Part shown: positions 42,314-52,327 of the stretch, piece after piece
Layout: each line of letters starts with the position of its first letter
Position numbering within the stretch: position 1 is the stretch's first letter
From: Paenibacillus sp. SY21-1
GTDB taxonomy: Bacteria > Bacillota > Bacilli > Paenibacillales > Paenibacillaceae
Reading direction: 5' to 3'
NCBI RefSeq assembly: GCF_005222705.1
Contig: NZ_STGF01000002.1
Location: 186,001 to 250,000 of the forward strand
Length of the DNA stretch: 64,000 nt
The notes under the pieces: model-generated
Seen by the model: the letters and a program-made list of their open reading frames with translations, nothing else
Told to the model about the DNA's origin: nothing
Database searches by the model: none
Program-made: the position numbers and the translations under genes

Positions 42314-43714
42314 ATGAATGCCCCTAGCAAAGCGTTGATCGTTTCCATTGGCCTCGGAGTGCTGCTGAACCCTTTAAATTCTTCCATGATTTCAGTTGCT
42401 ATTCCAAGGCTGCAGCACACATTTCAGCTCGACTTTGCCACTGTTTCGTGGATTATTTTTTCTTTCTATATCACTAGCGCAGTTGCCCAGCCCGTTATGG
42501 GCAAAGCGAGCGATTTGTTCGGTCGCAGGCGGATCTTCCTTGTCGGGCTTGTCATCTCCTTCATGGCTTCGCTGCTGGCGCCGCTGTCAACCGGCTTCGG
42601 GTGGCTCATTTTCTACCGTATTGTGCAATCGCTTGGCACAAGCATGCTGGTGGCAGTCGGAATGGCTATGGTCCGGATTCATGTAACGGAAAAACAAGCG
42701 ACGGCTTTGTCCGTATTGGCGATCTTCCTCTCCGGGGCGGCCGCGGTCGGACCTTTTATCGGCGGTCTGGTCATTCATTGGTGGAGCTGGCCGGCGCTAT
42801 TTTTCGTCAATCTGCCCTTCGCTGCTGCGAGCTTCCTTTTATCCTGGAGGCATATTCCAAAAGACGACCGGTCAGCCTTCCGTGCAAAGGGCATGCCTCT
42901 CCGCAAGTGGCTTGCTCAAGTAGACGCATCGGGCATACTCCTTTTTACGGCGGGACTGGTGGCTCTGCTCGTGGGCGTGCTGTCCGCCAAGTCGGCTGGA
43001 CACCTCTCTGCGAGCCATATGTTAATGGGACTGGCGGGACTCGCCATACTCGGAGCTTTTGTACGTCACGAGCTCAGAACGGATTCGCCGTTTATTCCTC
43101 TGCGCGTTTTCGCCAAGTCCCCGGAATGGACCTGGATCCATATCGAGTATATGGCCGTTAACGTTGTGTTCTACTCGCTCTTCTTCGGGCTTCCTTCCTA
43201 CCTGCAAACGGTCCGGCATCTAAGCGAGCTTCATACCGGGATTCTGATGCTCAGCCTCGGCCTGTGCTCGCTCGTCTCGTCACCGCTTGCAGGACGATGG
43301 GTAGACAAATCAGGGTCGCGCCCTGCGCTGCTGCTGTCCTCGATACTGATGGCGCTTGGTTCAGCGGGGCTGATGGTCTTGCATCAGGCCTCTCCCGTCT
43401 ACCAGGTGTGCTTGGCTCTGGCCGCCTTCGGAATGGGCAACGGGCTCAGTCAAGTCGGGCTGCAAGCGGCTCTGTTCAAAAGCTCTCCAAAAGAAGCGGC
43501 AGGGGTAGCTTCGGGCATTTTCAATACGTCAAGATACATGGGAACGATTCTTTCCTCGCTGCTGATAGGCGTCATCATGGGGAGCTCCTTCAGCTTTCAA
43601 GGCTTTCGTGCCCTTGGGTTCACGCTTGCCGCCATCACGCTTTCCCTGATCTTCCTGAATCTGCGACGCGATACGTCAAGCCAAACGGGACGCAAGCAGG
43701 CCCGTCAAGCCTGA
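42314..43714 (+). CDS. MFS drug/efflux transporter, DHA2 type
   Basis: A 466-residue membrane protein with about 14 transmembrane segments. The MFS loop motif is KASDLFGRRRIF and the TM5 region is SGAAAVGPFIGG, which fits proton-driven EmrB/QacA-like efflux pumps. The ATG at 42314 is preceded by CGGAGGACTGCCC, so it is preferred over the ATG at 42275. It is divergent from a LysR regulator that probably controls it. The substrate is unknown. Confidence 0.88.
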   Translation: MNAPSKALIVSIGLGVLLNPLNSSMISVAIPRLQHTFQLDFATVSWIIFSFYITSAVAQPVMGKASDLFGRRRIFLVGLVISFMASLLAPLSTGFGWLIFYRIVQSLGTSMLVAVGMAMVRIHVTEKQATALSVLAIFLSGAAAVGPFIGGLVIHWWSWPALFFVNLPFAAASFLLSWRHIPKDDRSAFRAKGMPLRKWLAQVDASGILLFTAGLVALLVGVLSAKSAGHLSASHMLMGLAGLAILGAFVRHELRTDSPFIPLRVFAKSPEWTWIHIEYMAVNVVFYSLFFGLPSYLQTVRHLSELHTGILMLSLGLCSLVSSPLAGRWVDKSGSRPALLLSSILMALGSAGLMVLHQASPVYQVCLALAAFGMGNGLSQVGLQAALFKSSPKEAAGVASGIFNTSRYMGTILSSLLIGVIMGSSFSFQGFRALGFTLAAITLSLIFLNLRRDTSSQTGRKQARQA

Positions 43715-43823
43715 GCTGGCAGAAGCATCAAAAAAACCACGCTTGCCTGAACGGCCTCCTATTCATTAGATACCATCTAACAAGTAGGGACAATTCAATG
43801 CTGCTCGCGTGGCTTGATAAAAA

Positions 43824-43853
43824 CCGGCTAATCGCACAAGGGCGATTAGCCGG
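43824..43853 (-). terminator. Terminator of the YitT-family gene
   Basis: A 12-bp perfect stem, ccggctaatcgc with gcgattagccgg, followed on the minus strand by TTTTTATC. Confidence 0.8.
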
Positions 43854-43885
43854 CAGGGCTTGTCCATTGACGGTGTTCAAGCCGG

Positions 43886-44755
43886 TTAGTGAATATCCTT
43901 TTTCTTAAAGCTGCCGCCTTTCACTTCCGCAACCTCGTACACCATAATGAAAGCATTCTCGTCAATTTCACGAATAATTTCTTTCATTTTTCGTTCCTCC
44001 AGCCGGTTGATGACGCAGGTGATTTCTTTAAAATGCTCATTCGTGTAGCCGCCTTGCACCATACTGTAGGTTGCGCCGCGGCCCAAACGATCGCGAATCG
44101 TATCAATCATGATTTCAGGCTGTTTGGTAATAATTTTGAACGTTTTGGCTCCGCTCAAGCCTTCCTCAACGATATGTATTACCTTCGATGCAATAAAATA
44201 AGCGATACCCGACAGGATGGCGCCCTTCAGACCAAATACAGTCGATACGACAATAAATACGAATACGTTCAGAAACAGAATCATATCGCTTGTTCCGAAT
44301 GGCAGCTTGCGAGAGAGCAAGACAGCCAGCATATCGATGCCGTCCAGCGCGCCGCCGTTCCGAAGCGCAAGACCCATTCCCAAACCGATGATGATGCCTC
44401 CGACAACGGTAACAAGCAGCGTATCGCCTTCAACAATCGGTGTAATATGATGCATAACGACGGTGCCTACGGCCAGGGAAGCAATTCCGAGCACGGAGTA
44501 GAACGCAAAGCTTTTGCCAATCTGCTTATATCCCAAATAAACGAACGGTATATTCAGTACCGCAATGAGCAGGCCGAGCGGCCAGCCGAACAGCTTCGAA
44601 CCTACGATGCTAAGGCCTGTAACGCCGCCGTCGGATACGTTGTTCGGAATTAATACGGCTTCAAGACCATAGGCCGTAATAAACGCGCCGATGACGACAA
44701 TAATTCCTCGTACTACCAAGCTTAATACTGCAGTCTGTTTGTTCTCTGTCTTCAT
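43886..44755 (-). CDS. YitT-family membrane protein
   Basis: A protein of about 289 residues. Five or six transmembrane segments (about 10-190) include PNNVSDGGVTGL and the NGGALDGIDMLAV motif of the family. A C-terminal DUF2179 cytoplasmic domain (about 210-285) reads GATYSMVQGGYTNEH. Bacilli carry several YitT paralogs. Their function is not established; roles in transport have been proposed. The ATG at 44755 has TGAGG upstream at good spacing and is preferred over 44767. It is monocistronic. Confidence 0.88.
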   Translation of the reverse strand: MKTENKQTAVLSLVVRGIIVVIGAFITAYGLEAVLIPNNVSDGGVTGLSIVGSKLFGWPLGLLIAVLNIPFVYLGYKQIGKSFAFYSVLGIASLAVGTVVMHHITPIVEGDTLLVTVVGGIIIGLGMGLALRNGGALDGIDMLAVLLSRKLPFGTSDMILFLNVFVFIVVSTVFGLKGAILSGIAYFIASKVIHIVEEGLSGAKTFKIITKQPEIMIDTIRDRLGRGATYSMVQGGYTNEHFKEITCVINRLEERKMKEIIREIDENAFIMVYEVAEVKGGSFKKKDIH

Positions 44756-44926
44756 TCTAAACCTCATTTCCTAATGTCTTTTCCAACAATCACTAAATAC
44801 GATTTTTTACATTAAAAATTCTAGACATCTCTTGGCCTAAAGTCAATTGAATCTTTCCGCCCGCAGCAGGCGTGCGCCAGAGATTCGATTCCTTCTCCCC
44901 GCTGCGCGGGAGATTGTACACAGCAA

Positions 44927-44963
44927 AAATCGCCTCGTCTCCCCGGAGAGAGCAAGGCGATTT
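44927..44963 (-). terminator. Terminator of the DoxX-like gene
   Basis: AAATCGCC (44927-44934) and GGCGATTT (44956-44963) pair, and a T5 run follows on the minus strand. A second small hairpin lies at about 44893-44912, between this site and the YitT gene. Confidence 0.65.
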
Positions 44964-44985
44964 CGTTTTAGGCTTTTGTATAAAA

Positions 44986-45354
44986 TTAAGCAAAAGGGTG
45001 AGACCATTCATCCGCAAACAGGAGTACGACTGCGACAGCAATCAAAAGGTTCAAAAGCGCAGGGACGAGCTTGCCAATCGGGTGTCTGACTCTAAGGTGC
45101 GAAAGACAAGCTGCCGCCATCATTGCGCCAATGCCCATTGCCGCCCAGCCGGCAATGCCCGGGTACCAGTATCCCGCAATGAGACCGATGGCTCCGGCGA
45201 TTTGCAAGTAGCCGGTCACAACGCGCAGCCATTGAGGAAGCTTGACCGTTTCAAACAACTCGATCTGATGCTTCGCTCCTGCAATTTTGCTCCCTCCAAA
45301 AAAAGCCATCGAAAAAAGCAGCCAGCTTTGGAGAATGATAGACAGAATAATCAT
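44986..45354 (-). CDS. DoxX-like small membrane protein
   Basis: A 122-residue protein with four hydrophobic segments, which is the DoxX/DoxX-like architecture. It includes MAFFGGSKIAG near the N-terminus, GYLQIAGAIGLIAGYW in the second to third helix, and a C-terminal LLNLLIAVAVVLLF. Members have been linked to redox and stress homeostasis, but no specific role can be given here. AGAGGGG precedes the ATG. It is monocistronic. Confidence 0.82.
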   Translation of the reverse strand: MIILSIILQSWLLFSMAFFGGSKIAGAKHQIELFETVKLPQWLRVVTGYLQIAGAIGLIAGYWYPGIAGWAAMGIGAMMAAACLSHLRVRHPIGKLVPALLNLLIAVAVVLLFADEWSHPFA

Positions 45355-45573
45355 CGGACCCCTCTTTCTTAACGGCTATGATAATTAGACACCAAATAGT
45401 GTCCCAATTCATCATATAACATCGGGAACCGCTCTGTAAACCCATTCTTAAGCAATTTTTGCAAACTGATTTGTCGGCATGATTTACTCGGGATGTGCTT
45501 TCGATCAGCAAGACGGTGCAGGGTGAAGGAGAGGGAAGCTTTGCAGCCTCCCTTTATCCTTGTCTTAGCCCGG

Positions 45574-48500
45574 CTACTCCTCCATACTATCATTCAGCAG
45601 TCGATACAGCTTGAAGATGACCACAGCGGCTTGAGCTCTCGTAGCCGTATCGAGAGGACGAATCAACGCACCGTCTCCCTTAATAACGCCTTCCCTGAGC
45701 AGCGCCGCAACGCTGTCTTTGGCGTACCGCGCCACCTCTGTCGCATCTTTGTAGCCGCTCCAAATGTCTTCGCTGCCGGATTCTGATGCCTCCAGGCGGC
45801 CGACCGCTTTCAGCGCTCTTGCAGCGATAACCATCATATCCTGCCTTGAAATCTCGCCTTTCGGATTAAAGCGGCTGCCGTCAATGCCTGAAATAATGCC
45901 TAGCTTTTTGGCAATAGCCAGCGCTTCAACGTAATAATCGTCTTCGCTTACATCTGCAAAGCCAGAATCCGTTTCCGCTTTCAGACCAAGCGCCCTTACG
46001 AGCAAAACAACAAAGTCGGCCCTTGTTATCTGGTTCCCCGGACTGAATGAGGTTGCAGAGGTGCCCTTCACAATGCCCTTCGCATAAAGCGCGTCGATTG
46101 CCTCCGCCGCCCATCCATATTGGCTTCCTACATCCTTGAACGTAGGAGGAGCCAATGTCGGCGGCGCGGTTGGCGTCGGCGGCGCGGTTGGCGTCGGTGT
46201 CGCGGTTGGCGTCGATGTCGCGGTTGGCGTCGATGTCGCGGTTGGCGTCGGTGTCGCAGTTGGCGTCGGTGTCGCAGTTGGCTCCGGCGGCGCAGTTGGC
46301 TTCGGCGGCGCAGTTGGCGTCGGCGGCGCAGTTGGCGTCGGCGGCGCAGTTGGCTCCGGCGGCGCGGTTGGCGTCGGTGTCGCAGTTGGCTCCGGCGGCG
46401 CAGTTGGCGTCGGTGTCGCAGTTGGCTCCGGCGGCGCAGTTGGCGTCGGCGGCGCAGTTGGCTCCGGCGGCGCGGTTGGCGTCGGTGTCGCAGTTGGCTC
46501 CGGCGGCGCCACGCTCAGGGTCGTTATCGTCGTGACTGGTCCGTCCGTGCTCCAGTTGCCTGCTGCATCTCCCGCTTGTACGGAGAACGTATACGGCGTA
46601 TTTGGCGTAAGCCCCGTAATTTGATGCGAGTGAACATCTCCCTCTACGGTTGCCACTGCCGCTTCTCCGTTATAAATGGTGTAGCCCGTTACTGCAGTAT
46701 TGTCAGCGGCCGCAGACCAAGTTAATACCACACTGCTCGTTGATGCCTCGGATGGAACCAGCTCGCTTCCTGGCGCCCATGTCGGCGCCGTTGCATCCGC
46801 CTCATCTATCCCGACGAAGCTGAAATCATCGATATAGAAGGAAGCGGCAGCGCTATCGGGACTATCCACGTACAGCGTTGCATCATCATGCAGGTAGCGA
46901 TGGACGCCCTCAAGCTTTACCCAGCCGTCGGCGCCGTTGACCGTCTGTACGGACAATGGGACCGTATATGGCGTTGTGTCTTGGACATAAGCAGCCAGCC
47001 TAAGCTGTGCGCTCGATGGGCTGCTCAGCTTGACCCATACAGAGGCCTTATATTCATGACCGACACGGACAGCGTGCTTCACCTGAAGCTGCACTCCGTC
47101 TCCATTGCCATTGCGGCCGCTTACTTTCAAGGAGTACGCCCCGCCAGGCGTATGATTCGCCTCATCGGTCGTCGTCAGCGTTACGCCCGCTCCCCCTCTA
47201 GGCGTGAAGCCCTGCGGCGTCTGATCCTCAAAATGGTAAATCAGCGGACCGCCTGATCCATCGCCCGTAATGGCAACATCTGAAATAATCAGGCTTGCGC
47301 CTCCCTTGGCAAGGTACAATGAAAAGCGGTTTTGCTCGTACCTGACTTCGCCTGTCACGCCAAGCGACTGCCATTCGGCATTCGCATCAAGCCACGCCTG
47401 CGCTTTGACCCTCAGAGCCTCGGCGTCATTCGTGTACGTGCCCGGAATCACGATGCGCGAGCCGATCAGGGCCGCCGCTTCCTCTACTGCTCGTTGATCC
47501 CGTGCAGCCGTCTCCGACTCGCCGTCAGACATGGCCAACGTCACGGTATAAACGGCTTTAAAATCGGTTGAAGCGCTTGGATTGGACGTATACAGCTGAA
47601 GCTTGGCTTCGCGGAAAAAGTCGTCTGTAAACCCGACCGGCCCCCCGATCGTCCTCCAGCTTGCCGCGTCGTCAATCGAATAGTATCCCAGCAAGGAAGA
47701 ACCGTTTTTGACCAGACGAAGCCAATAAGAGGCGCTTCCGGAGCCGCTTGGATTAGGCAGTGTCGTACCGGACGTATTGCTGAACGGAGCAGGGCCCGAC
47801 TTGCCCGCCACATTTACGTTCGTCGTACTGCCCCTGTTAATCGCGTTAAGCTTGAAGGAATCCCCCGTTGAAGCATGACGAATCGCTAGCCCCGCCTGTG
47901 TATTGGACGGCAGGGAGGACGCCGTTGTCAGCGGCTTATCCGTTTGCACCTTCACCGTTAACGTCCATTTCGACGAGGAAGCCGCATACGGCATCTGCAG
48001 CATGTTATGGACATTAGGATAATCGGCGTCCCCTTTATGCGATTGTATGGATACCGTATTCCCCGCCGTCGCAACAGCCCCCTGAACGTTCGCCGGATTG
48101 GACGGATTAAGCACCTCCCAGCCTGCAGGGAGTCCGTTCGCAAAGCTAATCGTCTCATGACTGGTGAAAAACACCTTGTAGATTTTGACCTTGTCTCCTT
48201 TTTTAAACCGAATAATGGCTGTACCTAGCGGGGTGTCCGCCTGCGAAACGCTGACCGTCACCTCGGGATCGCTGGAGGAGCCTGTTACCGTTGGTACTTT
48301 GACGGCCCCGGTCGGAACGATATACGCATATTCACGAATGTTGAAATCGTAAGCGGATACGGCAAAATTCGTAAGCGCCACTCCGTCCACAGCCACGCTG
48401 AACGCCGAAGGGACAATTTCCTCCTCGCTCGAGGCTTGCACGAGCAAGCTTGTTATCCGCGCCGTGGCGCCGGCGTATGAGGCGATGCCTACGGTGCCGG

Positions 48501-51500
48501 AAGAATGATCGGTATTTCGCTGCTGCAGTCTGATGATGCCGTTTACCCGAACGGTTACAATGTCGCCATTTTTTCCAATCGTCACCGTTTCGTTCTCCCC
48601 AGTCCGGAATGCATGGGACTCTGCATGCAAGGACTTGCGAACGCCTTCTTTGACGCTGGACAGCTCCAGCTTGCCATCGGACACTTCCAATTCATAGTAG
48701 TTGCGGCTGTCCTTTTGCAGGAAACGCAGCCCTACCATTCCTTGCGACAAATTCACTTGGGTTGCGAGCTCGTAGTTGCTCCACCCGTGTCCTGCGTTGG
48801 CGGTCATCGTCGCCGCTTCGCTCACCACAAGTCCGTTGTCCGCCGTCGGATTGCCCGAATGAACGGTCCATTGATTCAGCCCTGAAGCAAAGCTTTCCTG
48901 CCATAGCGGCGCCCCGGTCAAACTGAATTTCAAGCCGTTCAGCTCGGCCAATACGCTGCCGCTCGCAGAACGAAAGACAAAATAGATGCCTCGCTTGCCA
49001 TCTGTCTTGTCCAAAGTAGGCACCGGAGCAACCCTTTTCGTTTTTTGCTGTGGAGCATCTTTGGAAAGGCTCAGCTCTCCGATTTTGGTGCCGCCCTGCT
49101 CGCTCCATGGGCTGTCCAGCATGATGTCAATCGTTCCGTCAACCCCTTTTGGCGTCACGAGCAATTCAAGCTGCGTATGCTGTCCGCTCCCGATCTGACC
49201 GTCAAAATTGAAATACTTGTAGCCTACAATGGAGCCGTTTCGAATGTTGACGACAGGAGCATCGTCCACCCATGTATCGTAGGTCGCTTTGACATAAGCG
49301 TTGTTTCTTACGTAGGAGGCGATACCCGCCGAATAATAGCGATACGGATTCATTCCGTTTAATTGAAAGCCTTCGGAGGTTACTTCCGCTCCGCTATAGA
49401 CATGGCCGTTGACATCCGTTACCTTATTCGCTCCAGCGATGACAACCCTGCCGTCCGGCGTCACGTCAACCTCAATCGGAGCTACCATGCCTTGGCGGGA
49501 GAAACCGTCCGTGCTGATGCTTCTATGGTAAAAAACGTACCACTGGCCGTTGATTTCCAGAATGCTTCCATGAGTGTTCCCGGCCGGCTGCGACGCTGTC
49601 ATCGCTCCGTTCTGTCCGATAACCGGTCCGCGGGCGTCCACGATCGTTCCGCCGTACGTCCACGGACCGAGCGGCGAATCGCCGTACACATAGGCCAGCG
49701 TATTGTTGGAGGCGCTAAGTCCGTACTCGCCCTCCTTCGTTTTTCTGCTATACACGAGAACGTATTTGCCATCAATTTTGCGCAGGGACGGCGCCTCGAA
49801 ATATCTGAATTCGTTGTTCGGCGACAAATCGTCGCTGTGCGCAATCATATCCGTCACAATGGATGTGCCGGGCTTTAAGGAACTCATGGTAGCCGGATCA
49901 AGCTCCGCCCCGTACGATCTTTTAAAGCCCCAATAGCCGTACACTCTGCCGTCGTCGTCCACAAATACAGCCGGGTCGAAGCCCATGACGCCTTCCGTTT
50001 GCGTCTGTCCGGTACCCGCCCTCCAATTGATCACCTCATATGGACCATCCGGACGATGCGACTTGGCGACCATCGTATTCCGCCCGCTGCCCTGGTTGTT
50101 GGGATAAAGATAGTAGGCTTTGCTGCCGTCTGCTTCCGTCATTTCCACTACATCCGGTGCATACAGCAAATCCGGTGATCCGTTGACAATGGACTCGAAT
50201 ATTTTCCCCTCATAGCGCCATGCGCCCAAGTCCTCTACCGGAGCGGACCATGCCGCCAAATCATAGCCGCAGTAGGTGGTCTGCAAGGTATCGTGGGAAC
50301 CAAAAATATACACGCGATATTTCCCCGGGTTGTCGGGATCTTCAAATAGCCGCGGCTCCGCATCCGGCACATGCTCCCATAGCGGCAAATACGGATTGGT
50401 TGCTCCTCCCCGAGCGACGTCTGTTTTAGCCTGTTCGATTACAAAGGTAGTTACACTTTGTGCCGGGAGCTCCGCCGTAAACGAATTGTTCGCAATAAGT
50501 CTGCGCGGCCCGGCCTCCAGACTGCGGCTGCCGTCCGTCACCCAGGAAGCGGCACTCGACGCCTGACCATTCTGCACCACATAGTGCTGGCTGATGGGCG
50601 AGGCGCTCTTGTTCACCGCGACAATGACAACCTTGTTATCGCCTTTATAGGCCGAAGTGTAGACCTGCGGATCGGCATTCTTCGTTGCATTCACCCGCAC
50701 GTAGCCGGGACGAATAAATTTGGAGTAGTGGGCCATGCTGTACCCCCGTTTGCTGATCGTTCCGTCCTCCTGAATCGGTCCGTAGCCTCTGCGTATGTAC
50801 CACCACACGTAGGCTTGAAATTCTGCGTCCGCCATTGAATGGTGGATATGCTGCGCTACATCCAGCGCTTCGGGCCAACGATTCCCCGAATCCATCTGAC
50901 TGTTCGGATGGTAGACCTCCGTCATCCAAAGCTCTTTGCCGGCCCCCTTCTCCTTGAACAGCGGATATGGAAAATCGTTATATGAAGTGCCGTACGTATG
51001 CGCCCCCAGAATGTCCATGTTGGCTAGCGCCGCCGGATCGTTCAGAATCGGGTCCGATACTTGCTTGACATACGAAAAGGATTCCGGCGCGATCACCCTG
51101 TTGTTGATGGAGCCCGCGTTTTCCTTCATAAAACGCAGCATTTCCTCCGAACTCCACCATGTCCAATCATGGGCGTAGTCCGGTTCATTTTGAACGGAAA
51201 TGGCATACAAATTCACGCCATTGCTTTTCATAAACGCATCAAAATCGTTCAAATGCTGCGCATACTCATCATATTTGTCATGTTTAAGCCGTTTGGCGTT
51301 CGGATCTTCCGCATATGGCGTTACATTGACGTTGTCTATGTTGGGTCCTTCCGTTCCGGTCGTCACCAGCCTTAACGAGTTATTGCCTGCCGTCATCGGA
51401 ATCTGGATCGAGGTTTCTCCCCAGCTCGACCAGCCTCCTGTTGCTTCAAAGGGCACATTGCCAAGCACCTTGCTGCCATTCAGGTATACATCGAGATACC

Positions 51501-52113
51501 GGGTTCCCGTCTGCAGCGCATAACGAAACTTGAAATTTTTCTTCCCTGTGCTTCCTATAAAAATGTTGTTCCACTGAAGCGAAGCATCTGTGGCTGCCTG
51601 AAAGTCCACATAACCGGAACCGGTATAGCCGCTGTTCGTGCTGGCTGCTGCCGAGCTCGTCAAAACCGTGCCCGATTCGGCTTCATACGTGGTGCCGCTG
51701 CCTTGGCTTTGGCCGAGCGTAAACGTTTCTACCATATCGCTTGGCGGGTTCCAGGGCGAAGCAAACACGATGGCTCCATGCTCTATCGCTTTTTTTGCCG
51801 TTTCAACTTCCCTCTGCCATAACGAGCGATTCTCATGGATATAAATTCTAAGCATCGACAGCCCTAGCTGATCCTCTTCATTCCCAAAAGCCGTTTCCCG
51901 TTGTTCCGGTGTTAAATCTCCAATCCAGACCGGATGATTCATGCCTCCGAAGCCGCGAATGACTTGTTTTTCCGCCGCCAGATCGACGACGACGTCATTT
52001 GCAGCAGCAACAGCAGCGGCGACCTCGCCATACGCCGGCACAATGGAGACGATCGGCAGCGCAAGCGCGCAAGCCAGTAGAAGACAAACTGATTTTTTCA
52101 TACGTGAAATCAT
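45574..52113 (-). CDS. S-layer-anchored bifunctional GH30 glucuronoxylanase / GH43 enzyme
   Basis: A 2179-residue secreted enzyme. A signal peptide (1 to about 29) is followed by a GH30 subfamily 8 domain (about 40-562), close to B. subtilis XynC, with acid/base E310 (SVQNEPDY) and nucleophile E399 (LWMTEVYH). A CBM6-like module (about 142-266) is inserted in its barrel. Next is a GH43 domain (about 575-910) with D584, D713 and E773, then CBM6-like (about 920-1060), ConA-like (about 1066-1230), cadherin-like (about 1235-1320) and ConA-like (about 1321-1530) modules. A CBM4/9-like domain (about 1622-1770), fibronectin III (about 1780-1868), a Pro/Thr linker (1870-1988) and three SLH repeats complete it. 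It would cut glucuronoxylan and trim side chains at the cell surface. AAAGGAG precedes the start. Confidence 0.92.
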   Translation of the reverse strand: MISRMKKSVCLLLACALALPIVSIVPAYGEVAAAVAAANDVVVDLAAEKQVIRGFGGMNHPVWIGDLTPEQRETAFGNEEDQLGLSMLRIYIHENRSLWQREVETAKKAIEHGAIVFASPWNPPSDMVETFTLGQSQGSGTTYEAESGTVLTSSAAASTNSGYTGSGYVDFQAATDASLQWNNIFIGSTGKKNFKFRYALQTGTRYLDVYLNGSKVLGNVPFEATGGWSSWGETSIQIPMTAGNNSLRLVTTGTEGPNIDNVNVTPYAEDPNAKRLKHDKYDEYAQHLNDFDAFMKSNGVNLYAISVQNEPDYAHDWTWWSSEEMLRFMKENAGSINNRVIAPESFSYVKQVSDPILNDPAALANMDILGAHTYGTSYNDFPYPLFKEKGAGKELWMTEVYHPNSQMDSGNRWPEALDVAQHIHHSMADAEFQAYVWWYIRRGYGPIQEDGTISKRGYSMAHYSKFIRPGYVRVNATKNADPQVYTSAYKGDNKVVIVAVNKSASPISQHYVVQNGQASSAASWVTDGSRSLEAGPRRLIANNSFTAELPAQSVTTFVIEQAKTDVARGGATNPYLPLWEHVPDAEPRLFEDPDNPGKYRVYIFGSHDTLQTTYCGYDLAAWSAPVEDLGAWRYEGKIFESIVNGSPDLLYAPDVVEMTEADGSKAYYLYPNNQGSGRNTMVAKSHRPDGPYEVINWRAGTGQTQTEGVMGFDPAVFVDDDGRVYGYWGFKRSYGAELDPATMSSLKPGTSIVTDMIAHSDDLSPNNEFRYFEAPSLRKIDGKYVLVYSRKTKEGEYGLSASNNTLAYVYGDSPLGPWTYGGTIVDARGPVIGQNGAMTASQPAGNTHGSILEINGQWYVFYHRSISTDGFSRQGMVAPIEVDVTPDGRVVIAGANKVTDVNGHVYSGAEVTSEGFQLNGMNPYRYYSAGIASYVRNNAYVKATYDTWVDDAPVVNIRNGSIVGYKYFNFDGQIGSGQHTQLELLVTPKGVDGTIDIMLDSPWSEQGGTKIGELSLSKDAPQQKTKRVAPVPTLDKTDGKRGIYFVFRSASGSVLAELNGLKFSLTGAPLWQESFASGLNQWTVHSGNPTADNGLVVSEAATMTANAGHGWSNYELATQVNLSQGMVGLRFLQKDSRNYYELEVSDGKLELSSVKEGVRKSLHAESHAFRTGENETVTIGKNGDIVTVRVNGIIRLQQRNTDHSSGTVGIASYAGATARITSLLVQASSEEEIVPSAFSVAVDGVALTNFAVSAYDFNIREYAYIVPTGAVKVPTVTGSSSDPEVTVSVSQADTPLGTAIIRFKKGDKVKIYKVFFTSHETISFANGLPAGWEVLNPSNPANVQGAVATAGNTVSIQSHKGDADYPNVHNMLQMPYAASSSKWTLTVKVQTDKPLTTASSLPSNTQAGLAIRHASTGDSFKLNAINRGSTTNVNVAGKSGPAPFSNTSGTTLPNPSGSGSASYWLRLVKNGSSLLGYYSIDDAASWRTIGGPVGFTDDFFREAKLQLYTSNPSASTDFKAVYTVTLAMSDGESETAARDQRAVEEAAALIGSRIVIPGTYTNDAEALRVKAQAWLDANAEWQSLGVTGEVRYEQNRFSLYLAKGGASLIISDVAITGDGSGGPLIYHFEDQTPQGFTPRGGAGVTLTTTDEANHTPGGAYSLKVSGRNGNGDGVQLQVKHAVRVGHEYKASVWVKLSSPSSAQLRLAAYVQDTTPYTVPLSVQTVNGADGWVKLEGVHRYLHDDATLYVDSPDSAAASFYIDDFSFVGIDEADATAPTWAPGSELVPSEASTSSVVLTWSAAADNTAVTGYTIYNGEAAVATVEGDVHSHQITGLTPNTPYTFSVQAGDAAGNWSTDGPVTTITTLSVAPPEPTATPTPTAPPEPTAPPTPTAPPEPTATPTPTAPPEPTATPTPTAPPEPTAPPTPTAPPTPTAPPKPTAPPEPTATPTPTATPTPTATSTPTATSTPTATPTPTAPPTPTAPPTLAPPTFKDVGSQYGWAAEAIDALYAKGIVKGTSATSFSPGNQITRADFVVLLVRALGLKAETDSGFADVSEDDYYVEALAIAKKLGIISGIDGSRFNPKGEISRQDMMVIAARALKAVGRLEASESGSEDIWSGYKDATEVARYAKDSVAALLREGVIKGDGALIRPLDTATRAQAAVVIFKLYRLLNDSMEE
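46150..46505. repeat. Minisatellite encoding the Pro/Thr linker
   Basis: About twenty imperfect 18-bp units (for example gttggcgtcggcggcgca) code for repeats of P-T/E-P-T-A-P/T-P. All unit lengths are multiples of three, so slippage would change linker length without breaking the frame. Plus-strand open frames here (for example 46120-46725) are by-products of the repeat. Confidence 0.88.
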
Positions 52114-52327
52114 CGCTTTTTCTCCTTTGGAATCAATTATTCTCGATTAACCGAGTTGCATATTTCTGTCGCGCGCATTCCTTTCCTCCTCCATCCACTC
52201 CAGACTTCCTTGCCATCGCCCCCTTTCAGCAGGCAGCTGCCTCACGGATACATGAATGTAAGGCAAGTGTTATAGAAACAAAATGTAGCATTGCGAAACC
52301 AACTTGAACATTTACAATACTTCCCTG

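Noticed and set aside
45514..45560. Hairpin near agggaagctttgcagcctccct as terminator of the GH30-GH43 gene
   Set aside because: The stem is short and interrupted and no T run follows on the minus strand.
46120..46725. Plus-strand Arg/Trp- or Gly/Val-rich ORFs opposite the Pro/Thr linker
   Set aside because: They are shadows of the minisatellite inside the GH30-GH43 gene.
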